Shown here piece after piece: positions 32,634 to 43,398 of a stretch of DNA of 64,000 nt. The notes below the pieces were generated by a model. It did no database searches, was not told the DNA's origin, and worked only from the letters and a program-made list of their open reading frames with translations. This DNA is from Pilaira anomala (lineage: Eukaryota > Mucoromycota > Mucoromycetes > Mucorales > Mucoraceae): NCBI GenBank assembly GCA_025716855.1, contig JAIXMQ010000006.1, forward strand, positions 547,501 through 611,500, in the 5' to 3' direction. The translations under genes were made by a program, and so were the position numbers. The number at the start of each line of letters is the position of its first letter. Position 1 is the stretch's first letter.

Positions 32634-34369
32634 ATGTCTTTTTCGTTTAGTAGGGATAGAACAGCAGAATTAAGAAGTTCTACCAATGTAATTTTTTTGT
32701 ATATCAAATTAAGCTAATACAGTCACTCACTAATTTTTTTTTTACTGTTGTGTTGTATATGTAGAATTACGGGTAAAATATATATATATACATGCATAAA
32801 AAAAAAATTAATCAATTATTTCAGTGATACACAGAATGCACCTCATGATTGGGGATACTCACCCCCACAACAACAAGAACAAGAACAGTACCAGCATCAG
32901 TATCAGTATCAACAAAAACCAGAACAACCAGACCCAAACGAGTCATATGAAATGACTTCATCGTCTCGATATACAGAGAATAACGATACAACTACTACGA
33001 CTGGTTTCTTTGACCTAGTAAAAAAAAAAAAAAAAACTTTATTATTCCATGTGCTTTAAATATTTAAAATGACTTACTTAGGTTGATTCTTTAAAAAGTG
33101 ACATTGAATCGATCAATTACAACATTGATCAAATTGGAAACTTACATAATACTGCTTTAGCAAGTTTCAACGAACAACAGTCAAAACAAACCGCGGTTGA
33201 GCTTGAAAGAATCAAGTCAGATACTCAAAAGAAGAACTTGAGAATTAAAGCTCGTATTCAAGGTAAACATTTTTTTTTTTTTTTTTTGCATTATCACACT
33301 TCACATTGACATATTTTGTACGACACTAGAATTGGAGCAACAAAATGCTCGCTTACCTAATGATGGTGACGCACAAATGCGTAGATCACAGGTAATAAAA
33401 AAAAAAATTAAAACCAAAAAGAAATGTATTTTGTTCAATAACAAGAAAAGGTGATAGACAAATGCTATCAGAAAGAGATTTTTAGATACAATTCAAAGGT
33501 ATCAAGATGTTGAACGAAATTATCAATTAAAGTATCGTCAACGTATTGAACGGCAAATTCGAATTGGTAAAGAAATGATATATACATATATAAAAGTTCT
33601 TTTGTATTTATTCCTTTTTTTTGTGTGTGTGTGTGTTAGTTAAACCGGATGCAAGTCAAGATGAAGTCGATGATATTATTGATTCTGATGGTCCTCCTCA
33701 AGTTTTTGCACAATCTGTAAAGTATTTATACATACACATACACACACACAGAAATTAACCATTACTCTCTCTCTTTTTAGTTGATGAGTGCAGGCAGACA
33801 AAATCAATCAAAAGCAGTTTTATCTGAAGTACAAACAAGACATATGGATATAAAACAAATTGAAAAGACCATTGTTGAACTACATCAGTTATTCATGGAT
33901 ATGCAAATGATGATTGAACAACAAGGTGAAGTATTGAATACGACAGAACAGCATGCTGATACCACTGCTGTTCAATTAAAAGAAGGAAATGATTACTTGA
34001 CAAGAGCCATTGCTACTGCGAAATCTACACGTGCCGTAAGTCCTTTTTTTTTTTTGTTTTTTTTTATCAATTTGATAAATAACTGGTGTTTTTTTTTTAT
34101 TTATTTAGAAAAAATGGTGTTGTTTCTTTTTATGTATTGGTATTTGTGTCATGATTGCTATTTTGGTCTGGTGGTTTGGTTTTGGACATGTTGTAAGTTA
34201 TATACATGTTGACATTTTAAAGAGCTTATTATATAGACTCAATTTTTTTTTTTTATTGTATGTGATACAGGGTCTGGGTGATGGAAGCGGTGGCAACAAT
34301 AATAATAATAACAATCAAAACCCTTCTCCTACAATAACAACTGTCACTGTGGCTCCTACTCCAACATAA
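32634..34369 (+). CDS. syntaxin, plasma-membrane t-SNARE (Sso1/2-like)
   Basis: Nine exons (32634-32698, 32825-33017, 33082-33262, 33330-33391, 33458-33566, 33640-33716, 33781-34035, 34109-34192, 34271-34369) give 374 aa. Syntaxins form the Qa arm of the exocytic SNARE complex. Visible are a Gln-rich N-terminal stretch, an Habc domain (VDSLKSDIESINYNIDQIGN to RYQDVERNYQLKYRQRIERQ), the linker with VKPDAS, and a Qa-SNARE motif (HMDIKQIEKTIVELHQLFMD) whose zero-layer Gln lies in the MMIEQQGE segment. A single membrane helix (CCFFLCIGICVMIAILVWW) follows. Unusually, about 35 residues follow the membrane anchor (GLGDGSGG, poly-Asn, PSPTITTVTV), where yeast Sso proteins stop. The first donor is uncertain; I used GTATAT because it keeps phase. 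Confidence 0.88.
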
Positions 34370-34573
34370 TAATTACATTCAACTTTAACCACATCCTAAT
34401 ATTTTACTTATAAATTGATAATAATAATAAAATAAGTGTATTCATGCAAATATGCACTTTTTTTTTTAAAAAAAAATCGCTGCTTTAAAATAAATATCCT
34501 AATGTACTACTTTTTTTTTCTTACTTCTTTACATTCTACATATATATATATATATATATATATATCGCAATTA

Positions 34574-36026
34574 ATGAACGAGTTAGAAGAAGACACTCCA
34601 TACTTTGATTATCATCATTATAGATCGATTCATGATGTAAGTAAAATTTATCCACCGAGATATCAAAAAAAAAATTAAAGCATTGTATATATATATATAT
34701 ATATATACATATATAGCAAGATAGTAAGTATCTTGGTCATCACAATGTTCCTTCTTTAGAGGAAGAAGACGAAGAATTATACCAAATTGCCAAATTACCT
34801 CTGATACCTTTAACTGCTTCAGTAATCGATACACCTTCTAATGTCAAGACAACATTCAAAGGTAAAGGAAAGAAAAAAAAAAAAAAGAGGAAAAGCTAAA
34901 TATTATATAGACGAGGCTATTACTGCTGAATTACGTGAACTCTACAATACATTTCAAACATGTCTTGATTTACGAGAAAAGTACATGATGAGTTCAAAGC
35001 AACGTTTTAGTGACGACCCAAAGAACCAACCTGGCTGGGAAATCTATCCACCTCCACCTCCACCTTCTTGGCCACCACCACCACCGGAAGTATTAGCCGA
35101 GCTCAAAAAGAAGGAAAAAGCAAGAGAAGCCAACCCGATTGATTCGGTTGGTATTGATTTTGACCCAAATCATATAAAAATACCTGATGCTCATCCTGTA
35201 AGTAACTTTATCATGCTTTACAATTATCATCCTAAAAAAAAAACATTTTTTGTTTCCTTAGTACCTGTTTGAAGTGGGTAAAGATGGTTTTTACAATGTA
35301 TTTAGATCAATAGAAGGTAACACATTCACTATACTATAAATAGTAAATAGTAAACAAAATGACTCAATCATACTTTGTTTTTAGATCAGCAAGGTGATGT
35401 CCCTGCATATCAAGTTGAATCTTGTAGTCAATACTATAAAGATTTAGATTATATCTTGGCTGCAATTAGCGATGGACCCGCCAAGAGCTTTGCCTTTCGT
35501 CGATTAAGATGCCTTGACTCCAAATGGCAAATGTACATCTTATTAAACGAGTTTCAAGAACTAGCCGATTCAAAGCGAGTACCTCATCGTGATTTCTATA
35601 ATGTACGTAAAGTAGATACTCACGTCCATCATTCGAGCTGTATGAACCAAAAGCATCTTTTACGCTTCATCAAGTCTAAAATGAAGAAATCGCCTGACGA
35701 TGTAGTCATTTACCGTGATGGAGAGCATTTGACATTAAAAGGGGTGTTTGAAAGTTTGGGTTTAACCGCTTATGATCTTTCCATCGATACGTTGGATATG
35801 CATGCCCATCAGGATTCTTTTCATCGGTTTGATAAGTTTAATTTAAAGTATAATCCGATCGGTGAAAGTAGATTGAGAGAGGTCTTTATGAAAACCGATA
35901 ATTATGTTCATGGAAAATATTTGGCTGAAATTACAAAAGAAGTCGTTTCCGATCTCGAGTCTTCAAAGTATCAAGTCGCTGAATATCGTGTATCGGTTTA
36001 CGGAAGGTAACAAAAAAAGAAAGTAG

Positions 36027-36067
<41 letters not shown>

Positions 36068-37309
36068 CTTTTTTTCCATAATTTATTAAACATGCATGTA
36101 TTAGATCAAAGGATGAATGGGATAAATTGGCAAAATGGGTAGTGAATAATAAACTGTATTCTCCTAACGTACGTTGGTTAATTCAAGTACCTAGACTTTA
36201 TAGTGTTTACAAGGCAACAGGACAAGTGAAAAACTTTGCTGACGTTATACAAAGTAAAAATACAGAACAGTTTGAAAATCATATAAATAGATGATCGTAC
36301 TAATATCCATATAGATATATTTGGACCTTTATTTGAAGTGACCAAAGACCCTAAATCACATCCAGAACTTTACATCTTTTTACAACGTGTGATCGGATTT
36401 GATTCAGTAGACGATGAATCCAAAGTAGAACGGGTCAATTTCCGTCAATTTCCTTCCCCAAAAGACTGGGATGGAGAAACTAACCCACCCTACAGTTACT
36501 ACATCTATTACATGTACTCTAATCTAGCCTCACTCAATAACTGGCGTCAAGAACGTGGCTTCAACACCTTTATGCTTCGACCTCATTGTGGAGAAGCAGG
36601 TGATACCGATCATTTAACCGCAGCGTTTCTAACTTCACATGGTATCTCTCACGGTATCCTGTTACGGAAAGTACCTGCCTTACAATACCTCTACTATCTA
36701 GCTCAAATCGGCATCGCCATGTCCCCTCTCTCGAATAACGCCTTGTTCTTAACGTACGAACGTAACCCTCTACCCCAATTCTTTCAACGTGGACTCAATA
36801 TCTCCATCTCAACCGATGATCCATTACAGTTTCATTTCACAAAGGAACCTTTGATTGAAGAATACAGTGTGGCTGCACAGATCTGGAAACTTTCTTCAAC
36901 GGATATGTGTGAACTTGCTCGAAACTCGGTATTGCAGTGTGGTTGGGAAGATGAGATCAAACGTCGTTGGATTGGCCAGGATTATCAGTTACCGGGTGTA
37001 CGTGGTAATGATATGAGTAAGACCAACGTACCCAATATTCGTATAGAGTATCGATATGAAACTTTAAAAGAAGAATTAAACGCTTTAAAGCGATATGGAC
37101 CGAATAAGGAAAAAAAGGACGAAGAAGAACATTTGTCATCGTATGATATGGTAGGTGCTGCTGGTATAGCCAACGGTGTTCGTTTACAACAAGATGTATT
37201 GCATAAAGAAAGAAAGACCAAGCTTCATGATCATTCTAGTTCTTTTCCCGGTATGTCTATGGTTGCTGAAAGAGCAAGACAACGTACGAATTCTCAAAGC
37301 TCGAAATAA
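34574..37309 (+). CDS. AMD1: AMP deaminase
   Basis: Seven exons (34574-34636, 34717-34861, 34911-35197, 35262-35316, 35385-36006, 36105-36253, 36315-37309) encode 771 aa. The enzyme hydrolyses AMP to IMP and ammonia in the purine nucleotide cycle, in the cytosol. Signatures: the first metal-binding His pair in [20 protein letters not shown], then [19 protein letters not shown], the catalytic HCGEAGD region, SPLSNNALF and the family hallmark [11 protein letters not shown] with the catalytic Asp pair, followed by [19 protein letters not shown]. The N-terminal region holds a proline run ([14 protein letters not shown]). The intron at 34862-34910 must be removed, otherwise the Lys-rich frame ends in a stop. 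Length is close to fungal AMD1. Identification is secure; the N-terminal start is less so. Confidence 0.95.
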
Positions 37310-37523
37310 AATATATATATAACGGTCTATTTGTTTTACCGAAATCTCTCTTTCTTTTTTTTTTTTCCCCACCACAATTTGTAGACGTCAGCCCCTTGCT
37401 AAAAATCGATTTTTTTAAAGCCCATCGAATTTGTTGTTATTTTCTATTAAAGTTCTATCTTTCTCTTTTTTTTTTTAACTCACTCCCCTCTCCCTCATTA
37501 TATAGAATATAGAACTAAAAACA

Positions 37524-38263
37524 ATGCTCGCTTCAGTTGCATTAAAACGTAAATAAACCCTTTACAGATTCGATACTTCAACAAAAGAAAAAATGTTAAA
37601 ATAATAGACCCTGACAATTTATTTATTTATAAAAATGTAGAGGTTGGACGTCCACATGTCGTTACCAAAGTCGCCAGCGTTACCCAAACAGTAAATACTC
37701 CAAAAAAAAAAAAAAAAAAAAAATCAATTGAATAAAACGATTTAATGGACAATTTCTTATTTTACAATAGCGTAACATGCACGATTTGACTTTAAGACAT
37801 CAAACAGGTCAACCCATGGTCAAGTACGGTATGGGTGGCAGGTAAAAAAAAAAAAAAAAAAAAAAATCTTTTCTTTTTTTTTTTCGAGAGATAAACTCAT
37901 CTCGCTATTAAAAAAAAAAATACTTAGATCTTCTACTAATGGTCATATTGCTACCGTTTTTGGTTGTACTGGTTTCTTGGGTCGTTACGTTGTTAACAAG
38001 CTCGGTATGATAAATATATATATATATAAAATGGATTGAAATTGACTTAGATTTATGATTATTAGCCCAGCAAGGTACACAAGTTGTTATTGCTAACCGT
38101 GATCCTGATGAATCCAGACATCTTAAGGTGACTGGTGATTTAGGACAAATTATTCCTTTGGAATTCAACTTGAAGGATAAGGAAACATTAGTTGAATGTG
38201 TTCGTCATTCTGATGTTGTTTATAATTTGATCGGTCGTGATTATGAAACCAAGTAAATATTGC

Positions 38264-38295
<32 letters not shown>

Positions 38296-39432
38296 GCAGA
38301 CAGACAGACAGACAGAAATTGACACGTTAAATTTATAGAAACTATTCTTTCAATGATGTAAATGCAGAAGGTGCTCGTCGTTTAGCTGAAGCTTGTGCTG
38401 AAAATGGTGTTTCCAAATTCATTCAAGTTTCTGCCTTAAATGCTTCTGAAGATTCTCCTTCCAAGTTCCTTCGTTCCAAGGTATGATTTATAAGGGAAAA
38501 AGAGAGAGAGAGAATGTAAATTTAAACGTATATAAATATATAGGCTTTGGGTGAAAAGTATGTTCGTGAAATTATTCCTGATGCTACTATTGTTCGTCCT
38601 GGTATTATGTGGGGTCATGAAGATCGTTTCTTGAACAAAATTGGTGGTAAGGGCATCTTTTTCTTTTTGTCAGATGATAAATTTTAAAGTTTTTTTATAT
38701 ATATATATATACTGCAGCTGATGAAGGATGGCAATATTATGTCAATGAAGGTGAAACCAAGATTCGCCCTGTTTCTGTAAGTATATGGAAAAGAAATAAT
38801 ATTGTAGTAATAGTATGTAACTAACTCTATATATATATAAAAAAAAAAGGCTATTGATGTTGCTCAAGCACTTGAGATCATGTTGACAGCTGAATCCACT
38901 GTAGGTAAGACCTTTGAACTTTATGGACCTAAGGAATATAAGGTCAAGGAAATCTTTGAACTTGCTCGTGAAATTTCCATGAAGCCTCTTCCTATTCGTT
39001 CTATTCCTAACGCTGCCATCAAGTAAGTATTTAAAAAATATAATGTATATAAAAAAATAGCTCATATGATCTTACAAATGATTTTTTTTTTTTTAAAAAA
39101 AAAAAAAAGGCTTATTGCTACTGCTATGGATAAGTTACCTTATAACCAAATGGTCAGCCCTGATTTAATTGAAAGAGTAAGTTGTCCTAATATTTATGAA
39201 CCCATGATTTTTATTATTATTATTTACACGGGAAACACATGCTTAGATGAAAATGGATGATAAGATTACACCTGGTGCTCTTACCTTTGAAGACCTTTAT
39301 ATGAAGCCTACTAGTTTGGAATCTGTTGCTATTCAATTCTTGAGAAGATTCCGTAGTAATGCTGTATTTGATCTTCCTTATGAAAAGGGAGATGGTCAAA
39401 TCCAAAAGGGTGTTTACCATCTTATCGATTAA
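37524..39432 (+). CDS. mitochondrial complex I 40-kDa subunit (NDUFA9)
   Basis: About eleven short exons, beginning with a 25-nt exon (37524-37548) and ending at 39432. NDUFA9 is an atypical short-chain dehydrogenase that binds NADPH at the peripheral arm of NADH:ubiquinone oxidoreductase. Shown by [20 protein letters not shown], the Rossmann motif [115 protein letters not shown] and the C-terminal DLPYEKGDG. The first exons encode a short N terminus (MLASVALK, then QVGRPHVV) that fits a mitochondrial presequence. The introns hold long A/T tracts, and 38297-38316 is a cagacagacagaca-type repeat. Confidence 0.93.
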
Positions 39433-39685
39433 AAAAAAAAAAAAAAATAGAATGGTATTTTTTATTATTATTATATATTTGTTTTCACACACACAGAAGA
39501 AAAAAGTATCACAAATGTTTTCGGAATTTTTATATGTTTATTGTTATATATTTATATTTGTTATACAGTTTTTAAAATGATATTGGTGGTAGTGGTGAAA
39601 GGGGAGGGGAGGGGATATGTATATACATTATTATTGCTAATTACTATTTTTTTTTTTTTTTTTTTGTTCTTTTTTTTTTAATTAT

Positions 39686-40189
39686 TTACAATGATTGTCC
39701 ATCTACTAAAGACAGGAAGGGTATGTCATAACAAATCAAACCATCTTCATCCTCATCTTCTTCTTCATTAATATAAAATGTAGGCTTCTTTTTTAATTGA
39801 TTATAAAAAGACACATTATCATCTTGCGGTGAAGTAGGCATACTATCCTCTTCTTCTTCAGAATCATCATCTTCTGCTGCTGCTGCTTCTTCTCCTTGTT
39901 GATACACTCGATCTAATTCATTAAAGCATGAATCTAACCAGACTTGTTGTTCTTCTTCCACTTGATCAAATAACATCATGTCATTTTTTAATGCAGCAGA
40001 AGAAGAATCTTCCATTAACTCATCTTCTTCTTCGTCTTCTTGGTCCAAAAGAGTATGATTAAAATGCTGTTGAATTGTAAGTGCAGTAATGAGTGAATTA
40101 CGTACAAGTACAAATGAGGACAGACTGGATTTTTGCATATCAAAATTTTCTAACTTTTCAAAAGAAAGTCTAGTATAGTAATGATTCAT
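39686..40189 (-). CDS. acidic protein with SERTA-like motif (167 aa)
   Basis: I place the start at MNHYYTRLSFEKLE (40189), because the frame upstream is poly-Phe/Lys from A/T runs. Residues about 8-38 (LSFEKLENFDMQK, then SSLSSFVLVRNSLITAL) resemble a SERTA motif (LxxxKL, then SLRRSVLIxNTL), found in transcriptional co-regulators and cyclin/CDK-binding proteins. The rest is extremely acidic, with EDEEEDELMEDS, EEAAAAEDDDSEEEEDS and NEEEDEDEDG, and includes a helical stretch VWLDSCFNELDRVYQQ. An acidic activation-type regulator is plausible but inferred. No introns. Confidence 0.55.
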   Translation of the reverse strand: MNHYYTRLSFEKLENFDMQKSSLSSFVLVRNSLITALTIQQHFNHTLLDQEDEEEDELMEDSSSAALKNDMMLFDQVEEEQQVWLDSCFNELDRVYQQGEEAAAAEDDDSEEEEDSMPTSPQDDNVSFYNQLKKKPTFYINEEEDEDEDGLICYDIPFLSLVDGQSL

Positions 40190-40283
40190 TTTTCTTGTTT
40201 GTTTTTTTTTTAAAAAAAGTATAAAGAAGAAAAAGAAAAAGAAAAGACATGATAAAAAAGTCAAGGTCCTTTTTTATACTGTA

Positions 40284-40285
<2 letters not shown>

Positions 40286-40322
<37 letters not shown>
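40286..40322. repeat. T homopolymer of about 37 bases
   Basis: Uninterrupted T run upstream of the acidic-protein gene (A-rich on that gene's coding strand), followed by gcccccc and another T run. Confidence 0.85.
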
Positions 40323-40324
<2 letters not shown>

Positions 40325-40457
40325 CCCCCTTTTTTTTTGTGTGATCATGGGTCAAAAGATGCGTACATATTATATATTTTTTAAAAGGTCATTTTTTTTA
40401 TTATTTATTATTACTTTGCCACTACTATGTTTTAATTGGTTTTCGCATGCACGTGAA

Positions 40458-41166
40458 TTAGATACTATCAAGTCGGTTGAATGAATTACCACCGCGCGGT
40501 TTATCATGAAGTTTCGGGTTGTTTTTTGTCAAGATTTCTATTATAAAAAAAGAGAAATAAATAAATAAATTAAATAGATGTGATAAAATTTTAAATTCTT
40601 TTTTTATACCTTTATCATTCTTTACATGATCAAATTTACAATCATGCTTGTCTGGATAACGATGTGTATCACAAAAGACGTATTCACATCTACACTTGTT
40701 AGTCAACTGTTTAGCCAGTGGAATCTAATATAAAAATGTCAGTATATTCTTCTTTTCTTTTTTTTATTTGTTATTATTATTATTATTTACCTTGACACGA
40801 CAAGAAAAACAACGTCCTTTGTTCTTTTGTATAGGTTCTTTCTCTTTTTTATCTTCTCCTTCTATATTTGTTGTAATAACCGTTGGCTCTCGTGTTGGTT
40901 CCACTTGTATTGTGGGTTCTTGTAACAGTTCTTTTGTAATTAATGGTTTATTTTCCATCTTGAGATCTGCTGTTACTTTTTTTTTTTATCAATAGTGTTA
41001 ATTTATCTATTATCATAACAAACAATTTTTTTTTCTTACCATTTTTATTCCGGTCATCTTGTTCTTTAAAACACTTTGAGCACATGTTGTTATAAATCTT
41101 ACTACCATAAAATCCACATCCTGCTGTACAAGGTGTAGGTGCTTCAAGTGCATTATTATCTTCCAT
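40458..41166 (-). CDS. A20/AN1 zinc-finger protein (ZFAND5/6, stress-associated type)
   Basis: Four exons (41166-41040, 40975-40791, 40724-40610, 40537-40458) encode 168 aa. These proteins bind ubiquitin through A20 and AN1 fingers and act in stress and proteasome regulation. The A20 finger (residues about 12-36) reads PCTAGCGFYGSKIYNNMCSK then CF, with the C-x3-C-x11-C-x2-C spacing. The AN1 finger (about 95-137) reads GRCFSCRVKIPLAKQ, CRCEYVFCDTHRYPDKHDC, with all Cys and His ligands present. The linker is Pro/Thr/Glu-rich. The final exon adds NNPKLHDKPRGGNSFNRLDS. Size and domain order match the AWP1/ZFAND6 family. Confidence 0.92.
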
Positions 41167-41775
41167 TAGTGTTTACTTGAATAGGGGAGAGCTATTTAAA
41201 AAAAAAAGAGAGAGAGAGAGAGAAAGAAAGAAAGAAAAGGAAGAAAAAGGAAAGAAAAAAAAAAAAAACTGCGAGCATTTTTTTTTTCATCATGCATCAC
41301 GTGATCTGCATCAACTACGTGCACATCCATGTTTTATCAGATGTGTGTGTGCATAGGGGAAAAAAAAAGTGGAGCAATTTATTCCGGGTGAAGTGGGAAT
41401 GGTCCGATAATCTTGGCCCGGTGTTACATAGTACAAAGGTACCACGAGATAAAAAAAAAAGTGATTTTTTTTTTTTTTGTATTTCATGACAAGTAAAGAA
41501 GCGTAACAAATTACTTTATTAATATCATGTGCTCAATCACCCTCCGCCTCACTCTTTCAGTGCTATGTTGAAGTCGGTCATTTTTTTTTTTATAAATATG
41601 TAACTGCATTTATCTATATCGGTTTTTCTTGATGTAATTCGATCTTGGTTTAAAAATAAGCATTGATGTGAGAGAGAGAGAGAGTCAAATGTACATTATA
41701 AGCCAAGAAATTCCCCCCCCCCCTCCTTTTTTTTCTTGCATGTGGTGCCATAGTTACCAATCACAACGGAATTGG
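41167..41775. other. interval between zinc-finger gene and mariner element
   Basis: No gene. It holds (AG)n-like purine tracts (41208-41262), a (GA)n run near 41670-41685 and a C-run at 41714-41723. Likely promoter and leader of the zinc-finger gene on the minus strand near 41170-41290. Confidence 0.45.
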
Positions 41776-41777
41776 TA

Positions 41778-41869
41778 CTGGATTTCCCACTGTTTTTGGG
41801 ACTCGGTTTGAAAATTTTTGGGACTAAATGTCAGAGTTGTTTGAACAAAATCAGAATTATTTTTTGAAC
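41778..41869 (+). repeat. left terminal inverted repeat, 92 bp
   Basis: Reverse complement of 43305-43396 over its full length as read by eye. Starts CTGG and ends TTTTTTGAAC; similarity beyond this point is only partial. Contains two copies of tttttgggact about 29 bases apart, possible transposase-binding subrepeats. Confidence 0.92.
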
Positions 41870-41912
41870 TATCTTTTATAATTTTTAGAACTTTTTATAT
41901 TAAAAAATAAAT

Positions 41913-43259
41913 ATGTCCACTTTTGATATCGATATGTCTGAGCTCTGTTTAGAAGACCAAACAACAGAAGTATATGTTAGTCTTATGTCGATGATGAGAA
42001 TTGAGTACGATGGTATAAGCGCAATGGAATTAGATGAGGAAGTGAACGAAACCGTTGGCATTACAGCTGAGACGGAACAATTTGAATCTGAACACGAAGA
42101 GGAAGAGGAAAATAATAGTTCGCAAGAAAAAAAACCAGACCTACAGGGGATCATAAAAAAAGAATTGGAAAAAAAAAAGCTCGCTTACAGAAGCTACAGC
42201 GATCTTCAAATTGTAGGCTTTCTTGAGCAGCTTACCGAAGGTGTAAGTACTATGGAAGCAGCCAACTGTTTTGGCATATCAAGAAGCTCAGCATATAGGT
42301 TTAGAAGCCAATGGATCTCATCTGGTGGGGTAGTTCGTAAGAAGAGAGGGCCAGCTGAAGGTAGTATGTCATCCTTAAAACAGGAACATACAGACTTTAT
42401 TATCAACTATATTGAAAAGTTTGCTACGGCAACTATTGAACACATAAAAGACGAGCTAGTAAAAGAATTTAAGGATTTAGTAATTAGTAAATCTGGACTT
42501 CAGCGCCATATGAAGACCCATTGTGCGCTATCCTTAAAGCGATTAGAAAAAATACCAGCCAAGCGTAACGATGAAGACACTATACGACAACGAAGAGAAC
42601 GTGTCGAAACTTTTATTGCTGACAAGGATATGGATTTTGAGCGCAACTGTGTGTTTTTAGATGAAGCAGGCTTTAATTTACATATAGTGAGAAATAGAGG
42701 ATGGTCTGCAAAAGGAAAGCCTGCTAAGACCATTGTACCTACGAACAGAGGTACATCCATAACAATTTTAGGAGCCATATCTTCTGCTGGAGTTATAGAT
42801 ATATCGTTAAGAAAACCCACTTCGGCGACTAATGCTAAAAAGAGAAAGCTCGACGGAAAGGCTGTCAAAATCACGAAAGGTACCAATACCGGCCATTACT
42901 TAGCTTACCTTTGCAACGTCATGGATGTTTTAGATAAAAATAAGATGCAAGGTTTTTACCTAGTAATGGATAATGCCCCAATCCATGGACCAAGAGGTAA
43001 GGTTGTGAATGATTATATTGTCAGTAGGGGTTATAAGTGTGTTTACTTGCCACCATACTCCCCATTTTTGAATCCTATCGAAGAGTTTTGGTCTAAGGTT
43101 AAGGCAGGTATTAAAAGATCTCCTATCGATGGCAAGGATACTCTCACACCAAGAATATTAGAATCATGTTCTAAAGTAACTTTGAGTGATTGTAGAGGAT
43201 GGATAAGACATTCTGTATCTTTTTTTCCTCGTTGCTTAGCTGAAGAGCAGATGCTATAG
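41913..43259 (+). CDS. transposase, Tc1/mariner (DDE_3) family, 448 aa
   Basis: Single intact ORF within the inverted repeats. Residues about 1-85 are acidic. A helix-turn-helix follows at about 88-140 (SYSDLQIVGFLEQLTEGVST, AANCFGISRSSAYRFRSQWI), then a basic linker KKRGPAEG and a second helical DNA-binding part. The catalytic core shows the DDE triad: Asp250 in NCVFLDEAGFN, Asp353 in YLVMDNAPIHG and Glu390 in LPPYSPFLNPIEEFWSKVKA, with 36 residues between the last two. A KKRKLDGK stretch may be a nuclear signal. No frameshift or stop is present, so it may be functional. It cuts and pastes the element at TA sites. Confidence 0.94.
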   Translation: MSTFDIDMSELCLEDQTTEVYVSLMSMMRIEYDGISAMELDEEVNETVGITAETEQFESEHEEEEENNSSQEKKPDLQGIIKKELEKKKLAYRSYSDLQIVGFLEQLTEGVSTMEAANCFGISRSSAYRFRSQWISSGGVVRKKRGPAEGSMSSLKQEHTDFIINYIEKFATATIEHIKDELVKEFKDLVISKSGLQRHMKTHCALSLKRLEKIPAKRNDEDTIRQRRERVETFIADKDMDFERNCVFLDEAGFNLHIVRNRGWSAKGKPAKTIVPTNRGTSITILGAISSAGVIDISLRKPTSATNAKKRKLDGKAVKITKGTNTGHYLAYLCNVMDVLDKNKMQGFYLVMDNAPIHGPRGKVVNDYIVSRGYKCVYLPPYSPFLNPIEEFWSKVKAGIKRSPIDGKDTLTPRILESCSKVTLSDCRGWIRHSVSFFPRCLAEEQML

Positions 43260-43304
43260 TTTTTTTTTTAAAAATAATAAATATTCCAAAAATTTTAAAT
43301 AATT

Positions 43305-43396
43305 GTTCAAAAAATAATTCTGATTTTGTTCAAACAACTCTGACATTTAGTCCCAAAAATTTTCAAACCGAGTCCCAAAAACAGTGGGAAATCCAG
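43305..43396 (-). repeat. right terminal inverted repeat, 92 bp
   Basis: Exact inverted partner of 41778-41869, ending CAGTGGGAAATCCAG before the TA duplication. Confidence 0.92.
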
Positions 43397-43398
43397 TA

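Larger units (their letters stand above)
41778..43396 (+). mobile_element. complete Tc1/mariner-type DNA transposon
   Basis: A 1,619-bp element flanked on both sides by the TA dinucleotide (41776-41777 and 43397-43398), the target-site duplication of the Tc1/mariner/IS630 superfamily. Its ends are 92-bp inverted repeats (41778-41869 and 43305-43396), which I compared base by base and found identical. They begin CTGGATTTCCCACTG. Between them lies one uninterrupted transposase ORF. Perfect repeats plus an intact ORF point to recent insertion and possible activity. The empty site would read ttgg-TA-tttcc. It sits between the zinc-finger gene and a cyclin gene and interrupts no recognised gene. 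Confidence 0.93.

Noticed and set aside
34841..34910. Lys-rich reading ([13 protein letters not shown]) at the start of the third AMP deaminase exon
   Set aside because: It lies in an intron with GTAAAGG and TATATAG ends; splicing joins TTFK to [11 protein letters not shown] in phase.
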